From contig JBCAQO010000007.1 of the NCBI GenBank assembly GCA_039111635.1, positions 124,001 through 188,000 on the forward strand: DNA of 64,000 nucleotides. The letters run 5' to 3'. Position numbers and translations under genes: made by a program. Source of the DNA: Heterobasidion occidentale. Lineage: Eukaryota > Basidiomycota > Agaricomycetes > Russulales > Bondarzewiaceae. Shown one piece after another: positions 11,614-24,249 of the stretch. Each line of letters starts with the position of its first letter. Position 1 is the stretch's first letter. Below the pieces are notes generated by a model that was given only the letters and a program-made list of their open reading frames with translations, searched no databases and was not told the origin of the DNA.

Positions 11614-13721
11614 TTATACTGCTCTTTCCCTTCTGTACCATGCCTCGAACCCGTACTCTGCTTCTGCTTTCCACACAGTATATGCAACACCGAACTCAAT
11701 CACCTCCGCTCCCCTGAAACAGAATTTGTACCTAACGAGACGTCGTAAATCTTCGTCGTGGACCCATTCATTTCCTGTGGCGTCCCAGCCTTGCTTGGCA
11801 CGATGTTCCACGAAGTAGTCGGAAGAGCTCTGATCTGCAACAGCGCCAAGTACAAGATCGTAGGCCCGATCCCCAACCTTTGCTTCATGCATAGCAGAAC
11901 CACCGCCCTCGATGCGCCAAACTGATACTGTGTCAGAGGACGGATGGTACCTGTAGGCACACCGTGTCTGATCGGCGAACGCTCCATCTTCTTGGTAGAC
12001 ATATTCCAGCGTGCTCTTTTCCGTCGCCAGTCCATAATGTGGACGCATGTGAAATGTAGCAATACTTCGTACGTCTGATTCGCAGCTGCATCATTCAAGT
12101 CGTCGTCTCGTAGGCGGATGGTGTGGCGGACGTGCCAACGGCCAGCCAATGAACGAAACACAGCACCCATGACCCATGTTCCCCGCGCCGACTCGGTGAA
12201 CGTCTTAGCCAAGTCCTGCTCGATCCGCTCTATATCCTCGTTCCGTCTGAGGGGGTAATCGACAGCCAGAATCGCGTCCTCCTCACAAGGCGCCACGCCG
12301 AGCAACCGCGCGTAGCTCTCGAATAGGCCTCCGTAGTCGCCGTGCGGGAACTGGCTCCCATCCTTGGCACACGCGATCCTTCTGTCCTTTTCGGCGTCCA
12401 CGCCCTTCCGCATGACCTCGTCAGAGGGCCAATTTACTTCTCCTGCGAATAGTGCCGCTAAGTAACGTGCCTGGAGCTCAACAACACCGTAGTAAGACTC
12501 GCGGTAGAAGCCAACGAAGCCGGCGTTAGGCAAGTCGGGGTGGAGTACCAAGCGGTGCGTGAGCAAAGGTACCATGCGATCATTAGGATCGTAGCTCAAA
12601 GTGTGTTGAACATCGGATGAGAAGAACGGGAGCGATGTCGTGTAGCCCGTACAGAAGATCACAAAGTCTGGGGATTAATTTGTTCGCCTGAAGACAAGTT
12701 GAGGGTAGAAGCCTCGGTATCGATCGACGTCAGCCTTGCTAACAGAGGCTTGATGATTCCCACGCGAACTCCAGCAGAATACAGATCAGATATGCCAATC
12801 TGGGGTGGATCGTCGACATTTAGAGGAAACGGAGGGTCTGAGAGGATAGACGAGAAGTATTCGTGTTTCTTCTTGTTCGTTTCCGAAGTGGAGCCTATCT
12901 GCTCGTCCATGTTGGGCCTAGTTGAGCGACGGTAGAAGATCAGGTCCATGGGTAGGAATTGTGGCCTTCCGACATCCGATGATGAGGCAGGGAGATAAGG
13001 TGGTAACGAGTAGAATGGTTTCGTTGCTATGTGGTGAACGGTCGCAGCGAACGGCGCGAGCGCGCCTGCGATTTCGATGGCAGAAAGGGATGCGCCGACC
13101 ACCGCGACTGTCTTGCCCTTATATACACCGGGGTCCTTGGTTTTTGCGGCATGGAGGGTAGGAATACAAGTGTCAGCGAGACCGGGGAGCGGTGGCGTGT
13201 AGGGAGTTGAGAAGAAACCTGTAGCGACGATGAGATACTCGAAGTCCTCCTCCTGTTCGTCTCCTCGGACAGAGCAGCTCTGGACTCGCCATTTATTGTC
13301 ATGGAAATCGACATGGGTAACTCTGGTGCAAGTCCTCACGTCTTCATCGTGCACGTATTGCTTGGCGTACACGCGAAGATAGTTTCCCAGCTCTCCTGAG
13401 TGAGCAAAGACATCCATTCGGTGGTCATGGGGCCCAGCTCCGTCAACGGGCCACGCAGCGTCAGAATACATGCATGTATGTCGCGATATGTTAGTTCTCA
13501 TGAGCGGCCTGTGATATGGATGGTCGGCGATCCACAACCCCCCCAGAGCCGACAAAGACTCGAAGAGCGTCGGCCTCAAGGTTTCATGACAGATGACGTG
13601 CCGGTAAGCTGCGAGACCCGCTGCGCCACCACCTGTAGGATGCAACGAGTGGGGAAATTTTCATTTCAATGGATAAATGGTAGATACCTATGATCGCGAC
13701 CCGCCGTGGTGAGTCCATCAT
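11614..13721 (-). CDS. Flavin monooxygenase fused to a DUF6314-like domain
   Basis: The start MMDSPRRVAIIG (13721-13688) is spliced to GGGAAGLAAYRHV (from 13632), rebuilding the FAD-binding GxGxxG/A loop. A second nucleotide site follows (VAVVGASLSAIEIAG, for NADPH), then DFVIFCTGYTTSLPF, a classic FMO segment. After about 500 residues the chain continues into VFRSLAGRWHVRHTIRL and ends FCFRGAEVIEFGVAY, a domain I recognise as DUF6314-like (a small beta-rich fold); the stop is at 11614. Two single-base breaks interrupt the frame: at the GGGG run 12670-12673 just before DFVIF, and near 12066 inside the DUF6314 part. Each is cured by one extra base, so sequencing error and early decay are both possible. 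Expected chemistry is oxygenation of a small lipophilic molecule, plausibly the neighbouring cyclase's product (inference). Confidence 0.75.
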
Positions 13722-14808
13722 GATGTGGGGGTTCAGAGAGCGATTCGTAGTAGACGGTCAGGGACGGACGACGAGTCCAGGTATCAAGCAAGGATAGGTA
13801 TGGACGAAGATCGGATCTACCACGATCACGAATTGGGGCGGAATCAGGGAATTGGGGCAGATATCGAGGGGGTGTCTAAAAATATGGGATATCTGTGAAA
13901 CCCGTGTAGGATATGATGTCATGTCTAAAGAAGGTCAAGATGAGGGCACCTGGTGACGATTCCATTTCGTTCAGACATCAGCCAATGGCAATCAAGTATA
14001 GTTGAGACAACTCACGGACCTGCTTTCACCGAGCTCTGGATTGTGTTTCAATCAGGGCTTCGAAAAAAAATGGTATGTGACAGGGCGGTACCCAGTGCAC
14101 AGCCCACTTCATTCCCTGTCAGATGGGAGCTGTCGTTATGTTCGCCTGTTCTTTGCCTCTTGTGGACTTCGCGATGGCGAGATACTTTCCGCAGCAGACA
14201 GCCACGGATTGGCTGTTGGATCAAGTTGAAGCTCCGCGCCGACCGGTGGCCATGTCGTGTTTACGCGTATTTGCCAGACCGCCGGTGAACGCGAGAGAGG
14301 TCTTGCAACCCTTGCAACCAACCCCGACTACAACGAGCTCAGCCCTGCTCAGCCCTATCTTCTGAAATCTCATTCTGAACTCACAGCATCGCATCTTTCC
14401 GGCCATAGATCAGTTTTTTTTGATCAGCTTTCGTTTTCAGCAGTGAGTTGTCGTATGGAAACCTCGCCTTCGCCCATAACTCCTTCAAGTCCATGAACGT
14501 TCATAGATCTCATGCTCTCAACATTCTAGGCTTTGAAATTGAGAAACCCAAGCTCAGCCCAGGCCTACGCGCACTGCGGAGACGCAGATCATCTCCCCTC
14601 AGTTCCTCTGCTTCTATCTACTGTGTGTCTCCAAGGCGATCACGGATCTTCGAATCAGATCTACGCAACAATCTTTCTTCTCGACCTAACAAATTCGGGG
14701 CGAGTATGCCAGAAGAAACTCCTCGAACGATGCATCTGGAAGTCGAAGAAGATAATGTCTTGACCTCGATCGTTCTGAAACCTAATAGCAATGTAGGTTC
14801 CTCCGCTA
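13722..14808. promoter_or_regulatory. Divergent promoter region between FMO and DUF6314 gene
   Basis: The two DUF6314-containing genes are head to head with about 1.1 kb between start codons. Short ORFs here overlap on both strands and look non-coding. A shared bidirectional promoter would co-express the pair; that is an inference from geometry only. Confidence 0.35.
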
Positions 14809-15441
14809 TTGTTTTCCATGGGCATACTCGATATCTTGAAGCTGGGAGATGACGGTATCCTTGACGCCGTCTTCCGCTCTTGGTTAGGTCGCTGGAAGCT
14901 TCATCGCGAAATTTTCCACGATACACCGGGGCCGCACAACATGAACGGGGAGTTTGACGGCGTTGCCACGTTCTACCCGCAACCGCCAAGCGCTTTGCCT
15001 TCTCCAGATCTATCAGACCATGACACGATGGAATACCTGTACCATGAGCGAGGCACTTTCACCTCTAGTTCGGGTATGACGTTCGAGGCGCAGATGAAGT
15101 ACGTTTACAGGTATCGACCCTCCTCGGATCGCATTTCGGTTTGGCGGGTCAAGTCAGGGGCAGCTTCGGGCCCTCCAGAGAATGGGGAGATCGAAAATTG
15201 GTTCCATGATATCACGATGGATCTTCCGCTATCGAACACGGATAAGACTTGGTTCATAGACCAGAGAGACAAGGGAGGTTTGGGGATACATGGCAGTGAA
15301 CATCTCTGTGTGAATGATCTGTACAAACCGGTGTATAAGTTTTGTTTCGAAGGGGATACGGTTTCTTCGTTTGGAATTGGGTATGATGTGAAGGGGCCGG
15401 CCAAGGGGTATACGAGCGAATCGTGGTTTGAACGAGCATAG
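14809..15441 (+). CDS. Stand-alone DUF6314-like protein
   Basis: A single uninterrupted 210-residue frame. Core motifs: DAVFRSWLGRWKLHREI (residues about 21-37), GEFDGVATFYPQPP, MEYLYHERGTF, MKYVYRYRPSSDRISVWRV, then HLCVNDLYKPVYKFCFEG and YDVKGPAKGYTSESWFERA at the end. The pattern FRSLxGRW...GxATF...YxExG...RxYxYR...HLCxxDxY...VKGPxKxY is that of DUF6314, a small beta-barrel-like family of unknown function. It is the free form of the domain fused to the FMO next door, so the two probably act on the same molecule or in one complex. The start at 14809 or the internal ATG at 14821 are both possible. The reading frame is intact. Confidence 0.8.
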   Translation: MFSMGILDILKLGDDGILDAVFRSWLGRWKLHREIFHDTPGPHNMNGEFDGVATFYPQPPSALPSPDLSDHDTMEYLYHERGTFTSSSGMTFEAQMKYVYRYRPSSDRISVWRVKSGAASGPPENGEIENWFHDITMDLPLSNTDKTWFIDQRDKGGLGIHGSEHLCVNDLYKPVYKFCFEGDTVSSFGIGYDVKGPAKGYTSESWFERA

Positions 15442-18289
15442 TTTTCTTTGTATGTTTATTTCAGTAGTGTTGAGTTGCCGCTTGACAAGATCGAGGATGT
15501 TTTATAGTACGGGATCAATTCACAATACTCAGGTTTCTGCTTCGCCTGGTTGCCACCAATTACAGATCCTGGGAAATTCTTTGCCCTCTTCGAGACTTTT
15601 CCACAGAATCTTCACGAAAAACCCTAGAGGCTCTGCACGCTGTGAATGTAAATTTTCTGCTTCGCGTTCTAACTTCCATCCATCTTGTCTGCATCCGCGG
15701 GGTTTCTGATTGACGATCCGTGTGTCAATTGGCGTTTGGAAATAGTGTTGGGGATTGTTGGCATCCAGGTTGATTTAGGTGTGCAATCGTTCAACGCGCG
15801 ACTGGCGTCACATTTCAGATGAACGTCTATATCAGAACTCCTCACTCGCCTTCAGCCTCCGAAGGGGCTTGCCCATCCGTTGTTTATCTACCTTCTTTGC
15901 CTGCCTCAGTCAAGGAGATGGTACCTGGCAGGATGGTCGGCAGCGTGCAGCCGCCACGTTCAGCCCTTCGACGCTAGCTGTTGTTCCTGCTTGTACCCTC
16001 GTCTAACATTCCTTTCTATGCCCAATGCCCGGTCCTTCGTTGTCATCCAGCATTCCACGAAGTGAATACGTACCTGTCACAAAGCACTCGTCGTGAGGAA
16101 TTCGATTATTGGGACATATTCAGTGCATGCCTTGTCCAGATATGCTCTGGACTCGGATCGTGGCATCATTTGCTCTTGCCTTGGACAACGTTACGCACTG
16201 TATCGTTGAGGATCTGTGTTTGTGGCATGCTTAGCCAAGGATTTGATTTCTTGGTGCTGGTGCGCACTGCATCCCTCCTAGATATCCCGCTGGTTAAGGT
16301 GCGTCACATTCGTTTGTAGAAGGTCTGAAGGGTTTGGTAACACATTTTTCTTTCACTAGACTTTGTGGAATCTGGGTCCACACATGTGCCGAGAGAACCG
16401 AGTAGATATATGACGTCTCTATCGCTCGTCTTAACCGACTCGTCTATTTGATCGACCTTACAGCCTTTTCTGACGTCGGATCATGTCTATGGTGCTTGGT
16501 TCGAACCAGCAAATACGCCTTAGGTGATCCTGGACTCTCACGAAATTTGTTTCAGCTCTCGTGCTCCATTGTTCTGCCGCGTCACTTCGTAAGACCGCTC
16601 TCGTCTTCGTGCAATGCGCGCGTCTAAGCTGGCCGATGACCACATCTTGACCCTCGCAAACTTTCCTTGCTTCTGGCCAGGTTAGGGATACATATCATCT
16701 CGGCATGTAGTCCAGAGTGCACAGCTTCCAAGAACAAAGGTCGGGTTGCGGCTGCCATCAGATGGCCTGGCCGTACCGCTACTCCTTGTAATGTGAGATT
16801 CGGGTTTTTGCATGGGGATGGAGGAGGAGCGGGACTCTCAATCCGCATATGGGGTGAAGAGGTACGCCGGTTTCGCGCAGAAGTCCTGTCTCAGTCGGAG
16901 CTAGCCTAGCCGTTGCTGACACTGCCTTGTGGGTGAGGCATTGAACGCTGGACCATCTAGAGACTGGTAGGTACCTTAATCTCTCAAGCTCAGGAGTCAC
17001 TATTCGGTCCGTCGTTGTTCTTCTACCTTCGCAGCGCACGATACGGGCAACTTATACCCCACGCTTTCAGTCGCTCGTTCAGGAGCATTCAGTATGCTCA
17101 GTAGAAATCGGCCAAGCTTGAATGATTTTCCATGAACGCATGGAAGTGGTGTATGGACCGACGTCGGCGGCGCTTGCGACCTTTCTTCGGGTTTCACCAA
17201 GGTGGAGCTCCTTCACCTCGCACTATTCCGTATGTTCATCTCTTTGTCTCACGATGCTCGCCTGACCGTAGCTGTCAGGATCAATACATGAAGCTTCGAA
17301 GTATGAGTGACTAAAATCAAATTGCTAGTCGCCCTTGAGTGTTCAGTGTGCCCAGGAAGGGCCGATTGATTCAGTGCGGCCATCTCGATGCGGAGCCATC
17401 TCTGCTAATGCTAGACCTTTGGCATTTGACGATATAATTGTCGGCCACGTAATTTATGGGCGCCCTCAATATTGGCTGTGAACCGGCGAGCATACTCCGG
17501 GGTAGCATGATTGATAGACGATGGGAGACTGAGGAAGGGCAAAGAGGTCCGCACGCCGCTGCATCTAGGACTCTAAGGCACGTCTTGCCTGATTCCCAGA
17601 GGCGAATGTATTCTGACGACTTCGTATGACCCAATGGGACGGTCTTCCCAACACGATTGTTATTGAACATTGTCAGGCATCGAATGTTGAGACGTTGACG
17701 GCATCGTCGACACGGAATGAATTCTTTATGCGAAATCGGGGTATTCATCGCAATTTCTCCTCCGTCTGACCAACTCTTCCTTTGAATCCTAATATCCAAA
17801 TGTGTGTTGCGGTCAACTCTGTGCCGAAGGCTTCTGATCGCCCCCCTCAGATTTTGTTATCGCTCACAAAATTGTGTCATGTATCTCAGCATTCGAAGTT
17901 AGTCAGAGTGTCCAGAGACTCTATGTTCTGACCGACTGCATATGTAGGTGCATGTCCACAGCTCGAAGTTCTCGATCTTGGCGATCAATTAATTACTTCC
18001 GGCTAACTGTGCTCAGCACTGCTCCGGTTTGTTCGATCTTCCGTCGTCAACCATCTTCTCCGATACTGCGGATACGATCACACGACGCTCGCAGCTTCTC
18101 TCAACGAATCCCGCTCTACTGTAGTAATCTAACGCTCTTAGCGCGTACTAACCTTCGTTTACTCAGATGTCAGTGAATGAGCGTCCACATTTATGAGAGA
18201 GAAGGGTCTCTCATACCGAATCAGTATAGCAAGACGTATAACGATGTGATGTGAACTCCAAAATAAGGGCTATTGTTCATTGATGTATG
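15442..18289. other. Decayed region, possible F-box/LRR remnant
   Basis: No intact gene is visible. On the plus strand around 16440-16790 fragments such as LTAFSDVGSCLWCLV and a later FVSALVLHC-like stretch resemble basidiomycete F-box/leucine-rich proteins, but frames change constantly. The longest minus ORF (17371-17799) has no motif I know. I treat the whole stretch as relic sequence. Confidence 0.2.
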
Positions 18290-20312
18290 TCACTCATTTC
18301 CAGTCATTCGAATCCAAGACACACGAGTGAGCGGACCAGCAGAACATAATGATGCGAGAGTCGGAGCCCTAACCCTGCCTGAGGTTTGGTGGCTGCGGCA
18401 CCAGGTCGATAACTGTCGGTAAGTTTGCCTCATCTCGTCGCAGCTCTCACAGATTGATGCTTTCCTCAAACCGATTCGCAAGTCACCATCCCAATGCATT
18501 ACATTCACAGACTCAAAGGTACGACAATATCTCAACTTCAATTCTGGTACAAAAGGCTCCTTAACTTCCATGAATAGCACAATAATCGGCTTGCTGTTGC
18601 AGTCGTCAATCAATAAACAATAATCAAAGATGCCTCGTTTACCTTTCATTGGCTTGCATCGTTCATCAGGCTGTGGGAGTGGCTTCGGGTGTCTGGGTCC
18701 AGACAATGATTTGGGTGCTCGTGATGAAGAAAGGAGATGTGTCGGCGAGACCCTTCACAAGGCGAGTGGCGGTAACGACAGCCGGGTGCCAGTAGGACTT
18801 GCGGCCTCGTCCTGTATGATGTTAGGGTGAGGTGCAGCGAGCTGAGTATCAGGGAGCTAACCTCAGCAGCTCTCACGAGAGACAAGGAGGCGAAAACTGA
18901 AACGACGAAGGGGATGAACAACATCTGGACAGGTGTATAGGACTGGACTGGACGAGGTATGGGCAGAAGGTAAGCCTGAGATCGCTCTGTACTGGACTCC
19001 AACCTTATAGGAAAGCCAAGACTCGGAAGAGGGATCGGAACAAATATGCAGTACACTAGTCCGTTCAGGGCGGCCGATAGTCCGCGGGAAATTTTCTCGG
19101 CCACTTGTTGAACTCTCTTTCCGACACTTGGTGAACCTCATACCCAAATATCACCATCTATGGCGTCTGTACAGGTCTTTACCTGTTCTGTTTCGATGCA
19201 TCAAGGTATGTTGCGTTACTCATTGTGACTGGACATTGTCCTGATTTGAAAATATTCGTGAAAATACGAAACCGCAGGTAGATTCATCATCAATAGACCC
19301 AGATGAGGCAATTTGCGACCAGTTACCCACTTGTCCTGACAGCGATACTGCCGCGATGACGGAACCAGGCACACATGTACTTGCTGAGCTCTGCGATCGA
19401 AGAGTGCGACGGCCGCCGATGTATGTGGGTCTCGAAGCACATCGGAGTACTTACAGACTTACAAAGCAAATTGGATATACAGGAATGGTGATGACGGTTC
19501 ATCGTTCACATCAATTGGTGCTCGATTTCAAAGAGAATTAGGACTGCGTCCCCTGACTGCGCAATCCGTAGGCACCGGGAGAACCGAGGGATCCATTCGG
19601 GGCCGTCTGGCGGCGCCCATCTGGACAGTGGTTTACGACTTCGACCGACTTTCCGTGCACGACATCTAGAATGACCAGTGAGCATAGGGACTCGCTGGAG
19701 ATTGAGTGTCTTTCCGAGGACCTTTCGGCATGCTTCGTCGGGTGAAGGATCCGCAAATTTCAGTCATCAGAACGCTGGTGCCACGATGATCGGCACGAGA
19801 TCCAAAGAGGAAATCAATCCAACTGCTCAACCTTCCCGTGCGTTATTCACTGAAACCGTACTGGAAACTTTTCACGGAGCAGTATTGCGATGCTTTATTA
19901 CGCCCAGAGTATCTCTATATGCGAGAGTTGCAAACAGATCATATAATTTTCGACTGGTCCCGGCATATGACGTTTTACCATGGTCTCAATCTGTTTCCGT
20001 CGATCTGTAACTCCGCGAGTGCGGGGTTTTTCTGTTTGTCGTTTCTGAATCGACCTCGAAAGATCCATCTCTAAAGTTAGCCCGTACATGGTTCTTTTAT
20101 AGTCAGATATCGCGATACGTTCATGGAACATCAAACATGTCCACGAGGTGCTTGTGCTGTACGGCCTTTGGTTTCTTATTGAACACCGAGCACCATGATC
20201 CCTGACAAAACCATTTTGCTAGATGCTCGGCATCATCGATTCGAATAGGATTCATTCCGGCTACTTCCCGTAATATGCGCAGAAGTTCATCATAAAAAGA
20301 CGGTTTCTGCAC
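18290..20312 (-). pseudogene. Unrecognised decayed minus-strand gene
   Basis: Pieces that look protein-like occur on the minus strand in different frames: VAGMNPIRIDDAEHLAKWFC and QHKHLVDMFDVP (20290-20125), a MMFHERIAISDYKRTMYG stretch (about 20134-20080), AELSKYMCAWFRHRGS-like residues (about 19400-19350), and CLLIDDCNSKPIIVLFMEVK (about 18620-18550). Their order and spacing suggest one relic gene. The last piece resembles beta-strand/EVK motifs of restriction-like folds, but that is too weak to assign. Multiple stops intervene. Confidence 0.25.
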
Positions 20313-20915
20313 CGCTTCTTATCCACCTCCGCCTCCTCATCAAGAAGGGAAGAAGAAGAACGTAAACTGCGGTAAACCGATTCCGGCTATTTCCACGTCT
20401 TTGTTTTTCTCACGCCGGTGTACTCTCAGTTTATCAAGACTCTTCCAGAATAAGTCTACATGCTGCCGGTCCGTTGAACTTTTGGCGTGCCACTTCTCTC
20501 CGTGTGCTACCCCATTGACTGGTGCTGTTCCTGGTCCTGACTTGTCATTCCTACCCCCGTTGTCTCGCTCGACAGCCGTACTCCGGACGGCGTACCTTTG
20601 CGTACATCGTGAGACCATGATCTTCGCGCGTTCCTGTGCTCCCAGCTCGTTTTTTGTTTGACGATCTCCTTTGTGCATACATTCGGGACACTCCGCCGAG
20701 AGGATCTCGCTGACAGACGCAGGAGATCATGGTTGACCCAGACACCAATGCCGAGGCATTTACGAGATCTGTCTGAGCCATTTTCTCTTGCAAGTCATCT
20801 GAGTCGTTATGAGAACTCCGTCCTGGGACTGATATAAGTACCTTCGATGTGATCCACTATTCTCTATCGAATTTACTTCGACTCTCCTACCTCACCCATA
20901 CCCCCACTGTCAGCT
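20313..20915. other. Laccase upstream region
   Basis: No gene is recognised. TATAAG at about 20833-20838 lies 80 bp upstream of the laccase ATG and is the likely core promoter element. The region otherwise holds only shadow ORFs. Confidence 0.4.
20833..20838 (+). promoter_or_regulatory. TATA box of laccase
   Basis: TATAAG within GATATAAGTA, 80 bp before the start codon at 20916, a normal distance for fungal laccase genes. Confidence 0.45.
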
Positions 20916-23398
20916 ATGTGGGCAAGCGCACTCCTCCCGCTCGTCTTGATTTCACAGGCTCTCGCCTCTATCGGTCCCGTTGCCAACCTTCATATCACAA
21001 TACACAGCTTTCTCCCGATGGTTTCGCGCGCGAGTAAGTTATTCTCTACGTCAGTTTTTGCGTGTTATTCACGCATTGCATTTAGTACTGTTGTTGCTGA
21101 AAGCGTTTATCCTGGCCCATTGATTGTTGGCAACATGGTTAGCTTTTGGATTGTTTTTTGGATGTACCGTCTGATCGGGCTATAGGGGGACAACTTCCGC
21201 ATCAACGTCACAGACCAGTTGTCAGACGGAAATATGCTGAAGAGCACTTCAATTGTGAGGGTTTATAGAGACTTGTATCCCTTCGTCTGCTCATTCTCCG
21301 TGTTCAATAGCACTGGCACGGACTGTTCCAGCACAATACCAACCAATACGATGGTGCTGCCTTTGTGAATCAGTGCCCCATTGCTCCCAACAACTCTTTC
21401 CTGTACGATTTCAGCGTCCCGGGTCAAGCTGGCACTTTCTGGTATCACTCGCATTTATCCACTCAGTACTGCGACGGCTTGAGGGGACCTCTCGTCATCT
21501 ATGACCCGAATGACCCGCATGCTAGTTTGTATGATATTGATGATGGTAAGTAAGCTGACTTACCATAGGAACAGGTACTGATTATCGACGCAGAATCTAC
21601 AATCATTACATTGTCAGACTGGTATCATGAATTTGCCCCTTCCGCAGGACTTGTACCGTAAGTGATTTATCGCCTACTCAGCATTTGAAGCTCGAAACTA
21701 TCTGACTGATCAACAGAACTTCTGATGCGACCCTGATCAATGGCTTGGGCCGCTATGTTGACGGACCATCGTCTCCTCTTGCAGTAGTCAACGTGACGTC
21801 CGGAAAGCGGTCAGCTCTCCTGTTCCAAGAGGCGTATACCCTAAATACTAATGCTTCTCTACCTGATAGGTATCGATTCCGTCTGATCAGTATTTCTTGT
21901 GACCCCAACTTCGTGTTCTCAATTGACGGCCATAACTTGACCGTCATCGAATCTGATGGTATCAACACGCAACCACTTGTTGTCGACTCTATTCAGATCT
22001 ATGCCAGTGAGTATCTCCGGTGGATCCTGTCTTCACTTTTCTCTCATATTTCGACATCAACGCAGGCCAGCGGTATTCCATCATTGTGAGTATTCTTAGA
22101 CCTGATATGAAGTGCTCACTGATGATGTCCCTGTTGTGAAATAGTTGGAAGCGAACCAGACGGTTGGGAACTACTGTAAGCGCAGCATTACGACAATCTC
22201 TTTTTGAAAAGCCCCATTCTGACACGATTTTATTCAGGGATCCGGGCGCAGCCGAACCTTGGGACGACGTCGTTTGACGGCGGTCTTAACATGGCCATTC
22301 TTCGTTATGTCGGCGCGGATGTCGCCGATCCGACAACGAATCAAACGACCAGTGTCATCCCCCTCAACGAAACGAGTGTTCATGTATGTCACAAGAGAAC
22401 ATATTAATCTAACGACTAATCATGGAAGCACTATTTTCAGCCCCTTGCCAGCCTGACTGTCGTGCGCTGTTCATTTTCCTCCTCATATAATGATCTCTGA
22501 TGGTTTGATCTAGCCTGGCACCCCGCAAAGAGGCGGGGCTGATATTCTCATCAATCTAGATGTTGTATTCGTACGTTAGTCAGACATTTTAGTATGCGCA
22601 GGCATTGACAGAAAAACACCCACAGAATGCGACACTTCTGGAGTTCACCGTCAACAACGTACCTTTCTCGCCCCCGACCGTCCCTGTTCTCCTTCAGATT
22701 CTCAGCGGTGCGCAGCAGGCCTCAGATCTTCTTCCCACTGGGTCCGTCTATGGTCTGGAATCCAACAAGTCGGTCGAAATTTCAATCCCTGGTGGAGCCG
22801 TCGGCGGTGGAGTGAGTCGGAACCTCTGATGTTTTATCTTCGATACTGATTGTATTCGGCGATAGCACCCTATTCACTTGCACGGCGTGAGTCATCTTCA
22901 GTCTTGAGAGGGTTGATATAGACAGCTGATATTGCCACAGCATGCCTTCGACGTCATTCGTAGTGCAGGAAGTACTTCCTACAATTATGTCAACCCAATC
23001 CGCCGCGACACAGTCAACATTGGTACCACTGGCGACAACGTCACAATTCGCTTCCAGACGGACAACCCCGGCCCTTGGTTCTTGCACTGGTCAGTGCGAT
23101 TCGCCTACTTCAGCTAACATCAGCTAACCCCTCTTCTTACTCTTACCTCTAGTCACATTGACTGGCATCTTGAAGCGTGAGTCTTAGTCTGGCTGTGCTT
23201 TCTTGATGCTTCTCACTATATCTTGCTCAGTGGTTTTGCTGTCGTCATGGCGGAAGGCGTTACAGAGACTAACACTACGGACGTGGTGAAAGGTATTTAT
23301 CTTGTGCTTCAGTCCATATATCTTTTGATTTCGCCTCTCCAGCCGATTGGAACAACCTGTGTCCTGTCTATGACGCGCTCGACTCTTCTGACCACTAG
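20916..23398 (+). CDS. Laccase (secreted multicopper oxidase)
   Basis: Secreted blue copper enzyme oxidising phenols while reducing O2 to water. There are eighteen exons. A signal peptide ([17 protein letters not shown]) precedes mature [11 protein letters not shown]. All four copper signatures are spliced correctly: HWHGLFQHN (exon 4), [27 protein letters not shown] joined to HAF, and [12 protein letters not shown]. Ten residues after the T1 cysteine is Phe, the axial position of high-redox laccases. The stop is at 23396-23398, giving about 520 residues as expected. The single defect is in exon 1 near 21000, where the frame shifts by one base (AA where AAA is needed) between LHIT and [12 protein letters not shown]. 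All other junctions keep phase, so this may be a base error rather than decay. Expected roles are lignin or pigment oxidation; a link to the terpenoid genes is unproven. Confidence 0.92.
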
Positions 23399-24249
23399 TT
23401 TTGTGAAACACTTGCGGCATGTCATGAGGTGGTGGAATGGTTTCTTTCTCTCCTCTGAAGATAATTGTGTACACCAAAGGCAGGGACGGCATGTGTATTT
23501 ATGCAGTAGAAGTTATTCTTTTCGATTTTATGAGAAGCATCGGATTCATGGGTTAATTGTTGCTCTGCGTGAACGTCCAGCAAATTTTACTGACCGTGAC
23601 GACGAAGCTATCAGTGGTCGATTCAGATTGACCTGATTTGTGGAGATGTCCTCAGTCCGAATGGAGTGCGTGAATGTTGGTGGTCCGTACTCGATAATCG
23701 TCGTTCGCTCGAAGAAAAACAGGATCATACGAGATCCCTCTAGGCATTGTAATTGCTTTATTCTGCATAGTTTATCACGATCAACTTCTAACACTAGGAA
23801 CATGATGAAATTGAACTGATTCTTCCCCCGCAGCTACTTACACTCTCGGCAGGATTCCAATCTCTCTATGATCAGGAAGCGGTGTTAGATCGCGGAGCTC
23901 TTTCGTGTCGAAGATATGTGCACTAATATGTTCCTATGCTCGAACTATGACACCTGACCACCTCGGCCTCGAATATTACACCTTACGAGATCTGGGCTGT
24001 CTGAAACGGCCGAAGTATATCATTGTAGAACGGTCCCTTCCAGGAGCCGGGGACCTGTACTTTTTTCTAACAATAGAGAAAGGCAAACGTCAGCTTGATG
24101 TTTGACAGCTCCATGTAGCGTTGCGTTCTCATGTAAAAGTGTAAATTTTGATCCAGAAGGCGAATTATTGAGAACTGGAATACCTCCCGCTATTGCATGA
24201 AGAACGATGGCACCGAGACCCGCAAATGGAAAAAGATAGAAGCGCTACG
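23399..24249. other. Gene-free stretch 3' of laccase
   Basis: Only short ORFs without motifs. The first part should contain the laccase 3' UTR. Confidence 0.4.

Noticed and set aside
20916..23398. Laccase as a proven member of the terpenoid cluster
   Set aside because: It is 5.5 kb away across relic DNA, and laccases commonly stand alone, so proximity alone is not enough.
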